In this document: positions 7,903 through 17,240 of the stretch, in pieces | Position numbering within the stretch: position 1 is the first letter of the stretch | Layout of the letters: every line of letters begins with the position of its first letter | Source of the DNA: Euzebya pacifica | GTDB lineage: Bacteria; Actinomycetota; Nitriliruptoria; Euzebyales; Euzebyaceae | Length of the DNA: 64,000 nt | Assembly (NCBI RefSeq): GCF_003344865.1 | Contig: NZ_CP031165.1 | Location: forward strand, 1,989,910-2,053,909 | Direction of reading: 5' to 3' | Position numbers and translations under genes: made by a program | The notes under the pieces: model-generated | The model's database searches: none | What the model was told of the DNA's origin: nothing | The model's input: the letters and a program-made list of their open reading frames with translations, nothing else

Positions 7903-8346
7903 ATGAACCTGCTTATCGACGTTCCCGTGCTCGCCGACAACGGCGCCGCCGCCACGGGCAGCCCCATCGGCGCCCTGCTGCCGTTCCTGCTCATCGGCGC
8001 GGCCTTCTACTTCCTCATCATCCGTCCCCAGCGCAAGCGCCAGGCCGAGCAGCAGTCCATGCTCCGTCGGGTCTCCGAAGGGGACGAGGTCGTCACGATC
8101 GGCGGCTTCCACGGCCGCATCGTCGCCCTCGAGGAGGACACCATGGAGCTGGAGCTGGCACCCGGCGTCATCGTGACGATGGCCCGCACCGCCATCTCCC
8201 GCGCGCTGACGGAACCGGCCCCCGTCACCTTCGACGACGATGACGACCTCGACGAGTTCGACGACGACGAGTTCGACTTCGACAACGACGACGACATCGT
8301 CATCGGGGACGTGGACGGCGACAACGACGCCAACCGCGATTCCTGA
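7903..8346 (+). CDS. yajC: Preprotein translocase subunit YajC
   Basis: YajC is the small membrane partner of SecDF at the Sec translocon. The protein has one transmembrane helix (about residues 22-40) followed at once by the diagnostic IIRPQRKRQAEQ segment and the DEVVTIGGFHGRI domain. At 147 residues it is longer than usual because of a strongly acidic C-terminal tail (about residues 108-147, almost all Asp/Glu). The ATG at 7903 was selected because CGGAGG precedes it and only the hydrophobic helix lies before the conserved domain. Later genes in the run include secD and secF. Confidence 0.93.
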   Translation: MNLLIDVPVLADNGAAATGSPIGALLPFLLIGAAFYFLIIRPQRKRQAEQQSMLRRVSEGDEVVTIGGFHGRIVALEEDTMELELAPGVIVTMARTAISRALTEPAPVTFDDDDDLDEFDDDEFDFDNDDDIVIGDVDGDNDANRDS

Positions 8347-8359
8347 TCCTCTCCACCGC

Positions 8360-9280
8360 ATGAGCCACGACGACGACCGGGGCGCCGAGATGGACCAGCG
8401 GTCCACCGCCGCTGCTGACACACCCGACGGCGACCTCGTCGACGACGGCGTCGGCGTCGGTGGTCGCACCCCAGAGGGGACCGAGCAGGCGTCCCCGGCG
8501 GAGTCGACCGGCCGCAGCCGCATCCCGCTGCTCGAGGCGGTCCAGCAGCACACGCTGGCGACCGGCCTGCTGGAGATGGCCGACGAGTTCCTGGCCTCCC
8601 AGGGGTTCACCGAGCACGGCTTCCGGCACGCCAACCTCGTCGGCCACATCGCCTACAACGTCCTGACGCACCTGGGCTTCGACGAGCGGCTGGCCGAGCT
8701 GGGCGCCGTCAGCGGCTACCTGCACGACATCGGCAACGTCGTCTCGCGCGCCAACCACGGACAGTCCTCGGGCCTGATCGCGATGACGATCCTCCGCGAG
8801 CTCGACGTGCCCGTACACGACATCGCCCAGGTCATGGGTGCGGCCGGCAACCACGAGGAGTCCTACGGCGTCGCCGTCTCGCCCGTGTCCGCGGCGGTCA
8901 TCGTGGCCGACAAGTCCGACGTGCACCGCAGCCGGGTGCGCGACACCGGTGACATCGACAACGACATCCACGACCGCGTCAACTACGCGGTCACCTCCAG
9001 CTTCCTGCGCGTCTCGCCGCGGAGCCGCGACCTGGCCGAGCAGGAGTCCGGCCTGGTCGAGTCGAACATCTTCACCGAGGACGGGGAGCGGATGCTGGTG
9101 CGCCCGGGTGACCCCGAGGTCCGCCGAACCCTCACCCTCGAGCTGACCGTCGACACCGACGTCACGCCCGTCTTCGAGTACTTCGAGATCTTCATGGAGC
9201 GGATGGTGATGTGCCGCCGTGCCGGGCGAACCCTCGGCGCGGAGTTCCGCATCACCGTCAACGACGTCCCGGTCCTCTAG
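8360..9280 (+). CDS. HD-domain phosphohydrolase located between yajC and secD
   Basis: A 306-residue soluble protein with an Asp-rich N-terminal stretch of about 60 residues and then an HD metal-hydrolase domain. Visible metal ligands are the histidine in GFRHANLVGH, the HD pair in SGYLHDIGNVVSRANHG, the histidine of GNHEES and the aspartate in VADKSDVHRSR. These domains usually hydrolyse phosphomonoesters or cyclic nucleotides, but the substrate here is unknown. The C-terminal 90 residues form a separate alpha/beta region that I do not recognise. Start at 8360 is the first in-frame ATG after yajC; 8390 is an alternative. Its position between yajC and secD suggests co-expression with the Sec accessory complex. 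Confidence 0.82.
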   Translation: MSHDDDRGAEMDQRSTAAADTPDGDLVDDGVGVGGRTPEGTEQASPAESTGRSRIPLLEAVQQHTLATGLLEMADEFLASQGFTEHGFRHANLVGHIAYNVLTHLGFDERLAELGAVSGYLHDIGNVVSRANHGQSSGLIAMTILRELDVPVHDIAQVMGAAGNHEESYGVAVSPVSAAVIVADKSDVHRSRVRDTGDIDNDIHDRVNYAVTSSFLRVSPRSRDLAEQESGLVESNIFTEDGERMLVRPGDPEVRRTLTLELTVDTDVTPVFEYFEIFMERMVMCRRAGRTLGAEFRITVNDVPVL

Positions 9281-9334
9281 ACCGCCGGACGCCACCGCTC
9301 AGCCCCCACCCACCAACCAACGAAAGCTGTCACC

Positions 9335-10864
9335 GTGTCACGAGGACGCCTGATCACGCTGATCGTCGCCTACGCCGTCGCCCTCGCGGCGGTGTGGGGA
9401 TGGATCGCCGTCGCCGGGCTCGAACCGCGTCTGGGCCTGGACCTGCAGGGTGGCGTCAGCGCCAACCTGATCCCGGCCGAAGGACAGGGCGAGATCGACG
9501 ACGAGATCCTGGACCAGACCGTTGCCACCATCCGCGAGCGCGTCGACGCGCTCGGTGTGGCCGAACCCGACATCGCCCGCCAGGGCGACACCATCCAGGT
9601 GCAGCTGCCGGGTGTGGCCGACCAGGAGCAGGCCCGGGAGATCATCGGTCGCACCGCCCAGCTGCAGTTCCGCCAGGTGCTGGAGGTGCTGCCACCCGAC
9701 ACGTCGGAGCTGAGCGAGACGGCCACGGCCACCGCCGGATCGACCTGCGACGAGCGGTCCGACACCGCGATCCCGCCGGCTGACGAGGAGGTCGTGTTGT
9801 GCCTGCGCACCTACGACCCCGTCGACCCCGACGTCGAGCTGCCCCGCGCGCAGTGGAACCGCCTGCGCATGGGCCCCGTCGCGGTGTCCGGTGCGAACCT
9901 GACCGACGCGTCGGCCCAGCTGATCCCGCAGCAGATCGTGGAGCAGTGGATCGTGGAGATGGACTTCGACAGCGAGGGCGCCGACGCCTTCGCCGAGGTC
10001 ACCGGCAACCTCGCCTGCCTGCAGGGTGTCCAGCGCCAGCTGGCCATCGTGCTGGACTCCATCGTCGAGCAGGCGCCGCCGGTCAGCCAGGAGGTCGCGT
10101 GTGGCCAGGGCATCCAGGGTGGCTCCGCGGTCGTCAACACGGTCGGGGAGAACGACGCCAAGGACCTCGCGCTCGTGCTCAAGGCCGGTGCGCTGCCCAT
10201 CCAGCTGGACTTCGGCACCTTCCAGACGATCTCGCCCACCCTCGGGCAGGACTCCCTCGACGCGGGCCTGCTGGCCGGCCTCATCGGGCTGGTCCTGGTC
10301 GCCCTGTACCTGATCGCGCTCTACCGCGGCATGGGTGCTGCGGCCGTGCTCGAGCTGATCGCCTTCGGGATCACCGTCTTCGGCCTGATCATCGTCCTCG
10401 GCGAGGTCATCGGCTTCACCCTGACCCTCGCGGGCATCGCCGGCATCATCGTGTCCATCGGCATCGCCGCGGACTCCTCGATCATCTACCGCGAACGCTA
10501 CCGCGACGAGGTCCGTGCCGGCCGCACGATCCGCACCGCCGCCGACCACGCCTTCAAGAAGGCGTTCCGCACCAACCTGACCGGCAACACCGTCAGCTTC
10601 CTCGCGGCGGTCGTCCTGTACCTGCTGGCCGTCGGCCCGGTCCGGGGCTTCGCGTTCACGCTGGGCCTGTCGACGCTGATCGACACCCTGCTGTTCGCGA
10701 CGTTCACCCGCGGGGTGTTCGGGCTCGTCGCCCGCAGCCCCAAGCTGGTCGACGCACCCTTCATGGGGCTGCGTGCCGGCGTCACCAGTGAGCAGCTGGC
10801 CCTCTCGGCCAACGTCGGATCCGGCCGCAAGGGTCGCAAGAACGGGAAGAAGGGTCGCAAGTGA
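9335..10864 (+). CDS. secD: Protein translocase subunit SecD
   Basis: SecD uses the proton motive force with SecF to pull preproteins out of SecYEG. The 509-residue protein has an N-terminal transmembrane helix followed by the GLDLQGG motif, a large extracytoplasmic P1 domain and five further helices with the conserved GIAADSSIIYRERYRDE segment. The P1 region carries four cysteines (GSTCDE, VVLCLRTY, NLACLQG, EVACGQG) that could form two disulfides. The tail is Lys/Gly-rich and basic. Start is the GTG at 9335; secF overlaps its end by 4 bases. Confidence 0.95.
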   Translation: MSRGRLITLIVAYAVALAAVWGWIAVAGLEPRLGLDLQGGVSANLIPAEGQGEIDDEILDQTVATIRERVDALGVAEPDIARQGDTIQVQLPGVADQEQAREIIGRTAQLQFRQVLEVLPPDTSELSETATATAGSTCDERSDTAIPPADEEVVLCLRTYDPVDPDVELPRAQWNRLRMGPVAVSGANLTDASAQLIPQQIVEQWIVEMDFDSEGADAFAEVTGNLACLQGVQRQLAIVLDSIVEQAPPVSQEVACGQGIQGGSAVVNTVGENDAKDLALVLKAGALPIQLDFGTFQTISPTLGQDSLDAGLLAGLIGLVLVALYLIALYRGMGAAAVLELIAFGITVFGLIIVLGEVIGFTLTLAGIAGIIVSIGIAADSSIIYRERYRDEVRAGRTIRTAADHAFKKAFRTNLTGNTVSFLAAVVLYLLAVGPVRGFAFTLGLSTLIDTLLFATFTRGVFGLVARSPKLVDAPFMGLRAGVTSEQLALSANVGSGRKGRKNGKKGRK

Positions 10865-11865
10865 CCGACATCACCACCACCGACCGCCAGGAGGACCGGG
10901 ACACCGGCCTCTCCCGGCTGCTGACCGGACGGGCACAGGTCGACTTCATCGGCCGCTCGCGCCAGTTCGGGCTGATCACCCTCGCCCTGATCCTGGTCAG
11001 CCTGGCCGCCCTCGGCATCCGCGGGCTGAACTTCTCCATCGAGTTCACCGGCGGCTCCTCCTTCGTGGAGGAGGGGGCCACCCAGGAGTTCACCGTCGAG
11101 GACATCGAGGCGGCGCTGACCGACCTCGGCGTCACCGGCGCGATCGTGCAGGTCGTCGACGACGGCGCAGGCGCGCAGGTGTCCACCCCGGCCATCTCGG
11201 AGATCTCCGGCGTCGACGACCTCGAGGTCGCGGCGGCCATCGAGGAGCTGACCGGCGGAGAGGTGAGCGTCTCCACCATCGGCCCCCGCTGGGGTGACGC
11301 CGTGACCGAACAGGCCATCCGCGGCCTCATCGTGTTCCTCGTCCTGGTCATCGCCTACATCACGTTTCGCTTCGAGTGGCGCATGGCGGTCTCCGCCGTG
11401 CTCACGCTGCTGCACGACGTGATCATCACCGTCGGCCTCTACGCGCTGATCGGCTTCACGGTGTCGCCGTCGACGGTCATCGCCATCCTGACGATCCTCG
11501 GTTATTCGCTGTACGACACGGTCGTGGTGTTCGACCGCATCACCGAGGACAGCGAGAAGCTGACGTCGGTGTCCACCACGTCGTACGGTCAGCTGGCCAA
11601 CGGTGCGCTGAACAACGTGCTGGTCCGGTCGCTGTCGACGTCGATCACGTCGGTGCTGCCGGTCGCCTCGCTGCTGTTCGTCGGCGCCAACCTGCTGGGC
11701 GCGGCGACGCTGTCGGACCTGGCCCTTGCGCTGTTCATCGGCATGACGGTCGGTACCTACTCCTCGATCTTCATCGCCACCCCGCTGCTGGTGTGGCTGA
11801 AGGAGAAGGACCCCAAGTTCGCCGAGCTCAAGGAGCGCGCGGAGCGAGGCGGCGCGGCTGCCTGA
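10861..11865 (+). CDS. secF: Protein translocase subunit SecF
   Basis: SecF is the second half of the SecDF chaperone-motor. The 334-residue protein shows the first periplasmic motif LNFSIEFTGGSSF, the P4 domain and the conserved membrane segment TILGYSLYDTVVVFDRI that forms the proton path. The GTG start at 10861 overlaps the secD stop as GTGA. A strong rho-independent terminator follows, which closes the yajC-HD-secDF transcript. Confidence 0.96.
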   Translation: MTDITTTDRQEDRDTGLSRLLTGRAQVDFIGRSRQFGLITLALILVSLAALGIRGLNFSIEFTGGSSFVEEGATQEFTVEDIEAALTDLGVTGAIVQVVDDGAGAQVSTPAISEISGVDDLEVAAAIEELTGGEVSVSTIGPRWGDAVTEQAIRGLIVFLVLVIAYITFRFEWRMAVSAVLTLLHDVIITVGLYALIGFTVSPSTVIAILTILGYSLYDTVVVFDRITEDSEKLTSVSTTSYGQLANGALNNVLVRSLSTSITSVLPVASLLFVGANLLGAATLSDLALALFIGMTVGTYSSIFIATPLLVWLKEKDPKFAELKERAERGGAAA

Positions 11866-11889
11866 CCGCAGAACCGGTATCCGGGCCTC

Positions 11890-11930
11890 GTCCCCTCGAC
11901 CTCCACCAGAGGTCGAGGGGACAGTCCTTT
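11890..11930 (+). terminator. Rho-independent terminator after secF
   Basis: A perfect 14-base-pair stem (GTCCCCTCGACCTC paired with its exact complement, 11890-11903 and 11909-11922) closes a five-base loop and is followed by a short run containing CCTTTT. It separates secF from apt. Confidence 0.88.
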
Positions 11931-12010
11931 TCCGGGGTTCGCGGGGAACGGACCTCGCCGGTGGCGGTCCGACGGGCGGGGCCGACGTCTCCGGGGGCGG
12001 ACGCGGCGTT

Positions 12011-12016
12011 TACAGT
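12011..12016 (+). promoter_or_regulatory. Candidate -10 box of apt (leaderless)
   Basis: TACAGT lies 8 bases before the apt ATG, immediately downstream of the secF terminator. No ribosome-binding site is present. Confidence 0.5.
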
Positions 12017-12024
12017 CCGGGGTC

Positions 12025-12534
12025 ATGGACTTCGACGCCCTGATCCGCGACATCCCCGATTTTCCCTCCGAGGGCATCGTCTTCAAGGACATCACGCCGT
12101 TGCTGGACGACCCGGAGGGGTTCGGCGCCGCCATCGACGCGTTGGCCGCGCCGTACGAGGGGCAGGTCGACCGGGTGGTCGGCATCGAGGCCCGCGGGTT
12201 CATCCTCGCCGCACCCATCGCCCTCCGGCTGGGCGCGGGGTTCGTCCCGATGCGCAAGGCCGGCAAGCTCCCGGCCGCCACGATCGGGCAGTCCTACGAC
12301 CTGGAGTACGGCACCGCGACGATCGAGATGCACGCTGACGCGCTGGCCGACGGCGACCGGGTGCTCGTCGTCGACGACGTCCTCGCCACCGGGGGGACCG
12401 CCGAGGCGGCTGTCGAGCTCGTCGGACGAGCCGGCGCCACCGTTGCCGGCCTGTCCTTCCTCATCGAGCTGGACTTCCTCGAGGGTCGCACGAAGCTCGC
12501 AGGCCACGACATCACGACGCTGCTCCACTACTGA
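12025..12534 (+). CDS. apt: Adenine phosphoribosyltransferase
   Basis: Apt converts adenine and PRPP to AMP in purine salvage. The 169-residue protein contains the N-terminal IPDFPSEGIVFKDITPLL signature and the PRPP-binding loop RVLVVDDVLATGGTAEAA. Length and motif spacing are standard. It begins at the ATG right after a TACAGT box. In actinobacteria apt typically sits between secDF and rel, as here, which links purine salvage to the nucleotide alarmone gene. Confidence 0.97.
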   Translation: MDFDALIRDIPDFPSEGIVFKDITPLLDDPEGFGAAIDALAAPYEGQVDRVVGIEARGFILAAPIALRLGAGFVPMRKAGKLPAATIGQSYDLEYGTATIEMHADALADGDRVLVVDDVLATGGTAEAAVELVGRAGATVAGLSFLIELDFLEGRTKLAGHDITTLLHY

Positions 12535-12544
12535 ACAGCAGTCA

Positions 12545-12563
12545 CTCCTGACGTCGTCAGGAG
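12545..12563 (+). terminator. Hairpin after apt
   Basis: CTCCTGAC and GTCAGGAG form a perfect eight-base-pair stem over a three-base loop 10 bases after the apt stop. There is no T-run, so it may be a weak terminator or an mRNA 3'-end stabiliser. Confidence 0.45.
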
Positions 12564-12685
12564 CCGGTCCACGAATTCGGCCGTCGATGTGTGTTGGCAA
12601 CTATCGACGCCGTAGCATCCTCCGTCCCACGGACGTCCTTGCGATGACGACTACAGTCGGTGGTGAGTTTCACCGGCAGGAGGCA

Positions 12686-15183
12686 ATGCCACGACCGCTG
12701 ACCAGCGACCGACTTCCGGGGCCACCGACACCCGGGCCCCCGAGACGCTGGAGAGCGCGCCGACAGCGCCGGTCGACCCAGCGGGTCCCACCGTCGACAC
12801 GGGGAAGACGGACGCAGGGGACAATCCCGACGTCTCCGCCGAAGGCGGCGGCTCGCTGCCGGTCCCGACCGGCGACATCCCCCAGGGCTCCCGAGCCGCC
12901 CGCCGTCAGTCCGGCGTCCGTGCCGTCCTGGCCCGCCTCCCCTTCGGCGACCTGGGCACCCAGATCCCCGAACCGGTCCAGCCGCTGGTCCAGGCGCTCA
13001 AGCGGTCTGCCTCGAGGGTCGACCTCAAGCTGATCCTGAGGGCCTACGAGGTCGCCGACGCCGCCCATTCGGGGCAGAAGCGCAAGTCCGGCGAGCCCTA
13101 CATCATCCACCCGATCGGGGTGGCAGAGATCCTGGCCGACCTGGGCGCGGACACCGCCACGATGTGCGCGGCCCTCCTGCACGACGTGGTCGAGGACACC
13201 GAGTGGACCCTCGACGACCTGCGCAAGGAGTTCGGCGACGCCACCGCCGCGCTGGTCGACGGGGTCACCAAGCTCGAACGCGTCGCCGTGCAGTCCAAGG
13301 AGGAACAGCAGGCCGAGTCGCTGCGCAAGATGCTGCTGGCGATGGCCGACGACTACCGCGTCCTCCTCATCAAGCTGGCCGATCGCCTGCACAACATGCG
13401 GACGATCCACCACATGCCGCGCCACAAGCAGGAGGAGAAGGCCGCCGAGACCCTCTCCATCTACGCCCCCCTGGCGCACCGGCTGGGCATGCAGCAGTTC
13501 AAGTGGGAGCTGGAGGACCGGTCCTTCCAGTGCATGCACCCCAAGCGGTACGACGAGATCAAGGCGATGGTGGCCGAGCGGCAGCCCGGTCGTGACGTCT
13601 ACATCCAGCAGGTCCTCGCCGACGTCACCGAGCGCCTGCGGGGCGTGAAGATCCGCGCGCAGGTCACCGGCCGACAGAAGCATTACTGGTCGATCTACGA
13701 GAAGATGGTCATCCGCGGCAAGGAGTTCGACGAGATCTACGACCTCGTCGGCATCCGGGTCATCGTGGACTCCGTCAAGGACTGCTACGCGGCCCTCGGC
13801 ACCCTCCATGCGGTCTGGCGTCCGGTCCCCGGGCGGTTCAAGGACTACATCGCGATGCCCAAGTTCAACCTCTACCAGTCGTTGCACACGACGGTGGTCG
13901 GGCCGGGCGGCAAGACGATGGAGGTGCAGATCCGCACCCATTCCATGCACCGGACCGCCGAGTTCGGTGTCGCGGCCCACTGGCGCTACAAGGAGACCAA
14001 CCGCGCCGCCGGCGAGGGGGGTGGCGACGCCCAGTGGCTGGAGCACATGCTCGACATGGAGTCCTCCACCAGGGACTCACCCGGCGAGTTCATGCGCGGG
14101 GTCACCCTCGACCTGTACGCCGACGAGGTGTTCGTCTTCACCCCCGACGGCGACATCCGCCAGCTGCCCCGCGGCTCGACCCCCGTGGACTTCGCCTACG
14201 CCATCCACACCGAGGTCGGCCACCGCACCATCGGCGCCCGGGTCAACGACCGGCTGGTCCCGCTGGAGTACGAGCTGCGCAACGGCGAGACCGTCGAGGT
14301 GCTGCTGTCGTCCTCCAAGGACTCCGGCCCCTCGCGTGACTGGCTGGAGTTCGTCGGCTCGTCGAGGGCCCGCTCCAAGATCCGTGCCTGGTTCAGCCGC
14401 GAACGGCGCGAGGACGCCATCGACCGTGGCCGCGAGGACCTTCGCAAGGCCCTGTCGAAGTCCGGTCGGGGCTGGAAGCGGCTGATCCGCTCGCCCGAGC
14501 TGATGGAGATCGCGCAGAACCACAACTACGCCGACTTCGACTCCCTCTACCGGGCCATCGGCGACGGGCACATCACCGCCAAGGCGATCGCCCAGCAACT
14601 CGGCCAGAAGCTTGCCGCGGCCGAGGCACCACCGCTGCCCGACGAGGACGAGGAGGCCTACTCGTCCCCCGCCGTCGTCGAGGAGGCACCCCGTCGGTCC
14701 AGCGAGGCCGTCATCGTCGAGGGGATCGACGACGTCCTGGTCACCCTCGCCCGGTGCTGCACGCCGGTACCGCGCGACGACATCATGGGCTTCGTGACCC
14801 GGGGGAGGGGCATCAGCGTGCACCGCACCGACTGTCCCAACGCCGCGTCGCTGCGTGCCCAGGACGACCGGCTGGTCGAGGTCCGCTGGAACACCCAGAC
14901 CCCGGCGACGTTCCGCGTGACCGTCGACGTCGAGGCGCTGGACCGCAAGCACCTCCTGCGCGACATCACCACCGTCCTCGGCGACGAACACGTCAACATC
15001 CTGTCGGCCAACGTCACCACCAAGCGCGACCGGATCGCCCTGCTGCGGTTCACCTTCGAGCTGGCCGACATCACCCACTTCGACCACGTCATCCGCCAGG
15101 TCAAGCGGGTCGAGAGCGTCTACGACGCCTACCGCGTCATCCCCCGCGCCGCCGGTGGCGGCCGCGTGCCCGACGGCGCCTGA
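12686..15183 (+). CDS. rel: Bifunctional (p)ppGpp synthase/hydrolase Rel (start unresolved, one-base frame problem)
   Basis: The protein makes and degrades the stringent-response alarmone. In order it has a disordered N-terminus, the HD hydrolase domain (HSGQKRKSGEPYIIHP, LLHDVVEDTEW), the synthetase domain (GRQKHYWSIYEKM, the RFKD charge motif of bifunctional enzymes, YQSLHTTVVGPGG), the TGS domain (DEVFVFTPDGDI), the zinc-finger-like region (ARCCTPVPRDD) and a C-terminal ACT domain. The coding frame is open from 12667 but contains no ATG, GTG or TTG until a GTG at 13120, which would delete the start of the hydrolase domain. An ATG at 12686 beside AGGAGG is one base out of frame; one extra G there would give Met-Ala-Thr-Thr-Ala-Asp. 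The start given is therefore provisional. Confidence 0.9.
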
Positions 15184-15228
15184 TCCCGGCTCGGAACCAC
15201 GGCCGCCGGCCGGTACGCTCGGCGACCT

Positions 15229-15972
15229 ATGTCGCAACCCTTCGTCGATGTGCTGACCCTCGGCGTGTGGCAGGCCAACTGCTACATCGTCGGTGACTCC
15301 GAACGCGGGACCGCGTTCGTGGTCGATCCCGGCCAGGACGGGGAGGGGCCTGTCACCAAGGCCCTCGCCGCCCGCGGGGTGACCTGCGAGGCGATCCTGC
15401 TGACCCACGCCCACCTCGACCACCTGTGGTCGGCGCCGGAGCTTGCGCGGAGCCTCGACGTCGGCGTGCGCATGCACGAGGAGGACCGCTGGCTGTGGGA
15501 CGAACCGGGTGCCGGCATCGGCGCGGCGCCGGGCAACCTCGAGGCCCAGTTCGGCCTGGTCTGGGACCCGCCGCACGAGCGGCTGGAGACCTTCCGCGAC
15601 GAGCACACCATGACCATCGCCGGCATGCAGGTCGACGTCCGCCACACCCCCGGCCACACGCCGGGATCCTCGGTCTTCATCACCGACGACCTCGGCGACG
15701 CGCCGGTGATGATCTCCGGTGACCTGATCTTCGCCGGCTCCGTCGGCCGCACCGACTTCCTGCGCGGGTCGTGGGAGGAGGAGGCCCGGTCCATCCACCG
15801 TGTCGTCCTGCCCCAGCCCGACGACATGCGCATCATCTCCGGCCACGGCCCCGAGACCACCGTCGGCGCCGAACGCCGCAGCAACCCGTTCGTGCACCAG
15901 ATCATGGCCGACCTCGGGTCGCCCGAGCCCGCCATCGGCAAGCCCGTGACCAAGCAGAGGCGTGGACTGTGA
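15229..15972 (+). CDS. Metallo-beta-lactamase-fold hydrolase, glyoxalase II-like
   Basis: A 247-residue MBL-fold enzyme with the zinc-binding signature THAHLDHLWS, the second metal histidine in RHTPGHTPGSSVFI, the bridging aspartate region MISGDLIFAGSVGRTD and the final histidine in ISGHGPETTVG. This arrangement is typical of hydroxyacylglutathione-hydrolase-like thioesterases that are common between rel and hisS in actinobacteria. The physiological substrate is not established. The ATG at 15229 follows TACGCT (15214-15219) by 9 bases, again a leaderless pattern. Its stop overlaps the hisS start. Confidence 0.9.
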   Translation: MSQPFVDVLTLGVWQANCYIVGDSERGTAFVVDPGQDGEGPVTKALAARGVTCEAILLTHAHLDHLWSAPELARSLDVGVRMHEEDRWLWDEPGAGIGAAPGNLEAQFGLVWDPPHERLETFRDEHTMTIAGMQVDVRHTPGHTPGSSVFITDDLGDAPVMISGDLIFAGSVGRTDFLRGSWEEEARSIHRVVLPQPDDMRIISGHGPETTVGAERRSNPFVHQIMADLGSPEPAIGKPVTKQRRGL

Positions 15973-17222
15973 GCATCCCCGACGGCGTCAAGGGCGCCCC
16001 CGACCGACTTCCCCCCGAAGCGGCCGCGTTCGACGCGGTCGAGCGGGCGTTCCTCGAGACCGCCCTCACCTACGGCTACCAGCGGATCCGCACCCCCGTC
16101 TTCGAGCACACCGAGGTGTTCTCTCGCGGCGTCGGTGCCTCCACCGACATCGTCAACAAGGAGATGTACACCTTCACCGACCGGGGCGACCGGTCGCTGA
16201 CGCTGCGTCCCGAGGCGACCGCCGGCATCATGCGCGCGGCGCTGGAGGGTGGCGTGCCCAAGGCCGGCGGGCTGCCCCTGAAGATCTCCTGGGCGGGGGA
16301 GTGCTTCCGGGCGGAGAACGTCCAGAAGGGCCGGCAGCGCATGTTCACGCAGGTCGACGTCGAGGCGCTGGGCACCGACGACCCGATGGTCGACGCCGAG
16401 CTGGTCCTGCTCGGCTGGGAGGCCCTGAAGGCCGCCGGCTGCGGCGAGGTCACCCTGCTGATGAACAACCTCGGTGACCCCGAGGACCGGCCCGGCTACC
16501 ACGAGGTGCTCAACGCCTACCTCGACTCCGTCGGCGACCTGCCCGCAGAGGTGGAGGAGCGCCGGGCCATCAACCCGCTGCGCGCCTTCGACTCCAAGGC
16601 CCCCGGCATGGCCGAGGTCATGGCGAAGGCGCCCCTGCTGGCCGACCACGTCAACGCCGACGCCAAGGCCCACTACGACGAGGTGTGCGGCCTGCTGGCC
16701 GACGCCGGGCTCGCCATCACCCAGGACCCGAAGCTGGTCCGCGGGCTGGACTACTACACCCGCACGACCTTCGAGTACCAGGTCGCCACGCTGGGGGCGC
16801 AGTCCGCCGTCGGTGGTGGCGGTCGCTACGACGGCCTGGCCGAGCAGCTCGGTTATCCCGACCGGTTCCCCGGCATCGGCCTCGCCCTGGGCGTGGACCG
16901 CACCCTGCTGGCCATCACCGACGGGGCCACCCCCGACGCCGCCCAGCGGGTCCGGTGCTTCGTCGTGCCGGCCACCGACGAGGTACGTCCGGCCGCGTTC
17001 GCGCTGGTCACCCGGCTTCGTCGCGAGGGCATCACCGCCGACATCGGTGCCGACCGCCGTCGTGCGCGGGCACAGTTCAAGGCCGCCGACCGCGCCGGCG
17101 CCGACTACGCCCTGGTGCTCGGCCCCGACGAGGTCGAGCAGCAGTCCGTCACCGTCAAGGACCTCCGCTCGGGCGAGCAGGTGCTGGTCGCCGAGGGCGA
17201 GCTGCTGGCCCACCTCCGCTGA
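15969..17222 (+). CDS. hisS: Histidyl-tRNA synthetase
   Basis: HisRS charges tRNA-His. The 417-residue class II synthetase shows motif 1 near YGYQRIRTPVFEHTEVF, motif 2 (SWAGECFRAENVQKGRQR), the histidine-binding loop LVRGLDYYTRTTFEYQ, motif 3 (GIGLALGVDRTLLA) and a C-terminal anticodon-binding domain. The GTG at 15969 overlaps the preceding stop as GTGA and places SIPDGVKGAPD at the N-terminus, which fits the family. The tRNA-His gene is not in the window. Confidence 0.95.
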   Translation: MSIPDGVKGAPDRLPPEAAAFDAVERAFLETALTYGYQRIRTPVFEHTEVFSRGVGASTDIVNKEMYTFTDRGDRSLTLRPEATAGIMRAALEGGVPKAGGLPLKISWAGECFRAENVQKGRQRMFTQVDVEALGTDDPMVDAELVLLGWEALKAAGCGEVTLLMNNLGDPEDRPGYHEVLNAYLDSVGDLPAEVEERRAINPLRAFDSKAPGMAEVMAKAPLLADHVNADAKAHYDEVCGLLADAGLAITQDPKLVRGLDYYTRTTFEYQVATLGAQSAVGGGGRYDGLAEQLGYPDRFPGIGLALGVDRTLLAITDGATPDAAQRVRCFVVPATDEVRPAAFALVTRLRREGITADIGADRRRARAQFKAADRAGADYALVLGPDEVEQQSVTVKDLRSGEQVLVAEGELLAHLR

Positions 17223-17240
17223 CCCCACTACGGTGCCCCC

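Noticed and set aside
12443-13033. A 196-codon frame overlapping the end of apt and the start of rel
   Set aside because: Its translation is Arg/Pro/Ser-rich noise. It matters only because it contains the out-of-frame ATG at 12686 that may mark the true rel start.
13120-13122. GTG at 13120 as the natural start of Rel
   Set aside because: It would remove conserved hydrolase residues (HSGQKRKSGEPYIIHP) that are encoded in frame just upstream.
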